Position numbers and translations under genes: made by a program. Positions 63,136 through 64,000 of a stretch of DNA of 64,000 nt are shown here, one piece after another. The notes under the pieces were generated by a model, which had not been told where the DNA came from, made no database searches, and saw nothing but the letters and a program-made list of their open reading frames with translations. The stretch comes from Teichococcus rhizosphaerae (GTDB lineage Bacteria > Pseudomonadota > Alphaproteobacteria > Acetobacterales > Acetobacteraceae): positions 62,001 to 126,000 of the forward strand of contig NZ_PDNU01000006.1 of NCBI RefSeq assembly GCF_002631185.1, written 5' to 3'. Every line of letters begins with the position of its first letter. The stretch's first letter is position 1.

Positions 63136-64000
63136 TCAGCCGTGGAAGCTGACGGGCCGGCCCTCCGGGGCGCCCTGCACGCTGTCCTCGCGCATCGCCA
63201 CATGGCCGCGCAGCACCGTCATCACCGGCCAGCCGGTGACGCGCTGGCCGGCGAAGGGCGTCCAGCCGCAGGGCGAGACGATCCAGCTTTCCTCGATGGT
63301 GCGGGCGCGCTTCATGTCCACCACCGTGAAGTCGGCGTCGTAGCCCGCGGCCAGGCGGCCCTTGCCCACGGCGCCGTAGACGCGGGCGGGGCCGGCGGCC
63401 ATCAGGTCCACCAGCCGGCCGAGCGAGAGGCGGCCGGCGTTCACATGGTCCAGCATCAGCGGCACCAGGGTCTGCACCCCGGTCAGGCCGGCGGCGGTGG
63501 CCGGCCAGGGGCGCTCCTTGGCGGCGCGGCTGTGCGGCGCGTGGTCGGAGCCGATGCAGTCCACCGTGCCGTCGCGCACCGCCGCCCAGGCCGCCTCCTT
63601 GTGGCGGGCGTCGCGGATCGGCGGGTTCATCACCGCGTAGCCGCCGAGGCGGTCATAGGCCTCGTCCGTCTGGCTGAGGTGGTTGACCAGCACCTCCACC
63701 GTGGCGACGTCGCGGAAATCCTTCAGGTATCCCAGTTCCTCGGCGGTGGAGACGTGCAGGATGTGCGCCGGGCGGCCGGTCTCGCGCGCCAGCGCCATCA
63801 GCCGGCGGGTGCCCAGGAAGGCGCATTCCACGTCGCGCCACTCGGCGTGCAGCCGGTGCGGGCCGCCCGCGGCATAGAGCGGCTTGCGCTCCTGCAGCCG
63901 GTACTCGTCCTCCGAATGGTAGGCGATGCGGCGGCGGCCGGAGCGCATCACCCGCTCCAGGCTCGCATCGTCCTCCACCATCAGGTCGCCCGTGGAGGAG
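63136..64000 (-). CDS. pyrC: Dihydroorotase (5' end beyond the window)
   Basis: C-terminal 288 residues of a metal-dependent amidohydrolase of pyrimidine synthesis; the frame is open through the window end, so the N-terminal HxH metal site is not seen. Visible: HILHVSTAEELGYL (metal-ligand His region), VEVLVNHLSQTDEAYDRLGGYAVMNPPIR, and IGSDHAPH with the catalytic Asp, all typical of the long-form DHOase family. Alternative: another cyclic amidohydrolase such as allantoinase, but the NPPIR and GSDHAPH context fits dihydroorotase best. Confidence 0.88.
   Translation of the reverse strand, partial: SSTGDLMVEDDASLERVMRSGRRRIAYHSEDEYRLQERKPLYAAGGPHRLHAEWRDVECAFLGTRRLMALARETGRPAHILHVSTAEELGYLKDFRDVATVEVLVNHLSQTDEAYDRLGGYAVMNPPIRDARHKEAAWAAVRDGTVDCIGSDHAPHSRAAKERPWPATAAGLTGVQTLVPLMLDHVNAGRLSLGRLVDLMAAGPARVYGAVGKGRLAAGYDADFTVVDMKRARTIEESWIVSPCGWTPFAGQRVTGWPVMTVLRGHVAMREDSVQGAPEGRPVSFHG

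Overview
This is GC-rich bacterial chromosome. Gene order and protein types point to an alphaproteobacterium, most likely Acetobacteraceae of the Roseomonas type. That placement is inferred from the class I lysyl-tRNA synthetase, MmcB, Usg, the rpsF-rpsR-DUF2232-rplI block and the fabD-fabG-acpP-fabF-mltG / yicC-gmk order, not from a database search. No rRNA, tRNA, CRISPR array or IS element was seen.

Layout. 1-8.2 kb: signalling and housekeeping genes, namely an MHYT-PAS-GGDEF-EAL protein cut by the window edge, an SDR, a YgjP-type metallopeptidase, a hybrid histidine kinase with two receiver domains, a cupin, a YcgN-type cysteine-cluster protein, MmcB and a DUF952 protein. 8.2-21.9 kb: a compact podovirus-like cassette, almost all on the minus strand and in T7-like order. 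It holds two early genes, a small pre-portal gene, portal, scaffold, capsid, a terminator, two tail tubular proteins, a gp14-like protein, a tail spike, a small gene in the small-terminase position, the large terminase, a membrane/coiled-coil protein and a cell-wall hydrolase. A divergent S24 (CI/LexA-like) repressor sits at the promoter end. There is no polymerase, integrase or replication gene, and no large internal virion protein.

21.9-34.7 kb: an mprF gene whose C-terminal domain stops early at the cassette border, overlapping class I lysS; then a DinG-type helicase, TerB, an S9 peptidase, a DUF2165 membrane protein, cspA, groES-groEL with two CIRCE operators, and usg. 34.7-43.7 kb, mostly minus strand: AEC transporter, gmk, yicC, an EamA transporter, mltG and the fatty-acid genes fabF, acpP, fabG, fabD, with one plus-strand SDR carrying an N-terminal repeat. 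44.0-57.9 kb, plus strand: rpsF-rpsR-DUF2232-rplI, a cyclopropane synthase, dnaB-alr, mlaE-mlaF, radA, cvpA-purF-SDR, then asd. 58-64 kb, minus strand: a CNNM/CorC-type protein, der, bamB, a membrane-anchored TPR-like protein, and a dihydroorotase cut by the window end.

Three things deserve most attention. (1) The podovirus-like cassette has packaging, virion and lysis genes under a repressor but no replication or integration genes: a candidate domesticated particle (gene transfer agent-like) or a reduced prophage. (2) An apparently undescribed leader peptide with an Ile/Lys/Thr-rich stretch, and a four-segment attenuator-like fold, lies upstream of asd. (3) The truncated mprF abuts the cassette and is translationally coupled to lysyl-tRNA synthetase.
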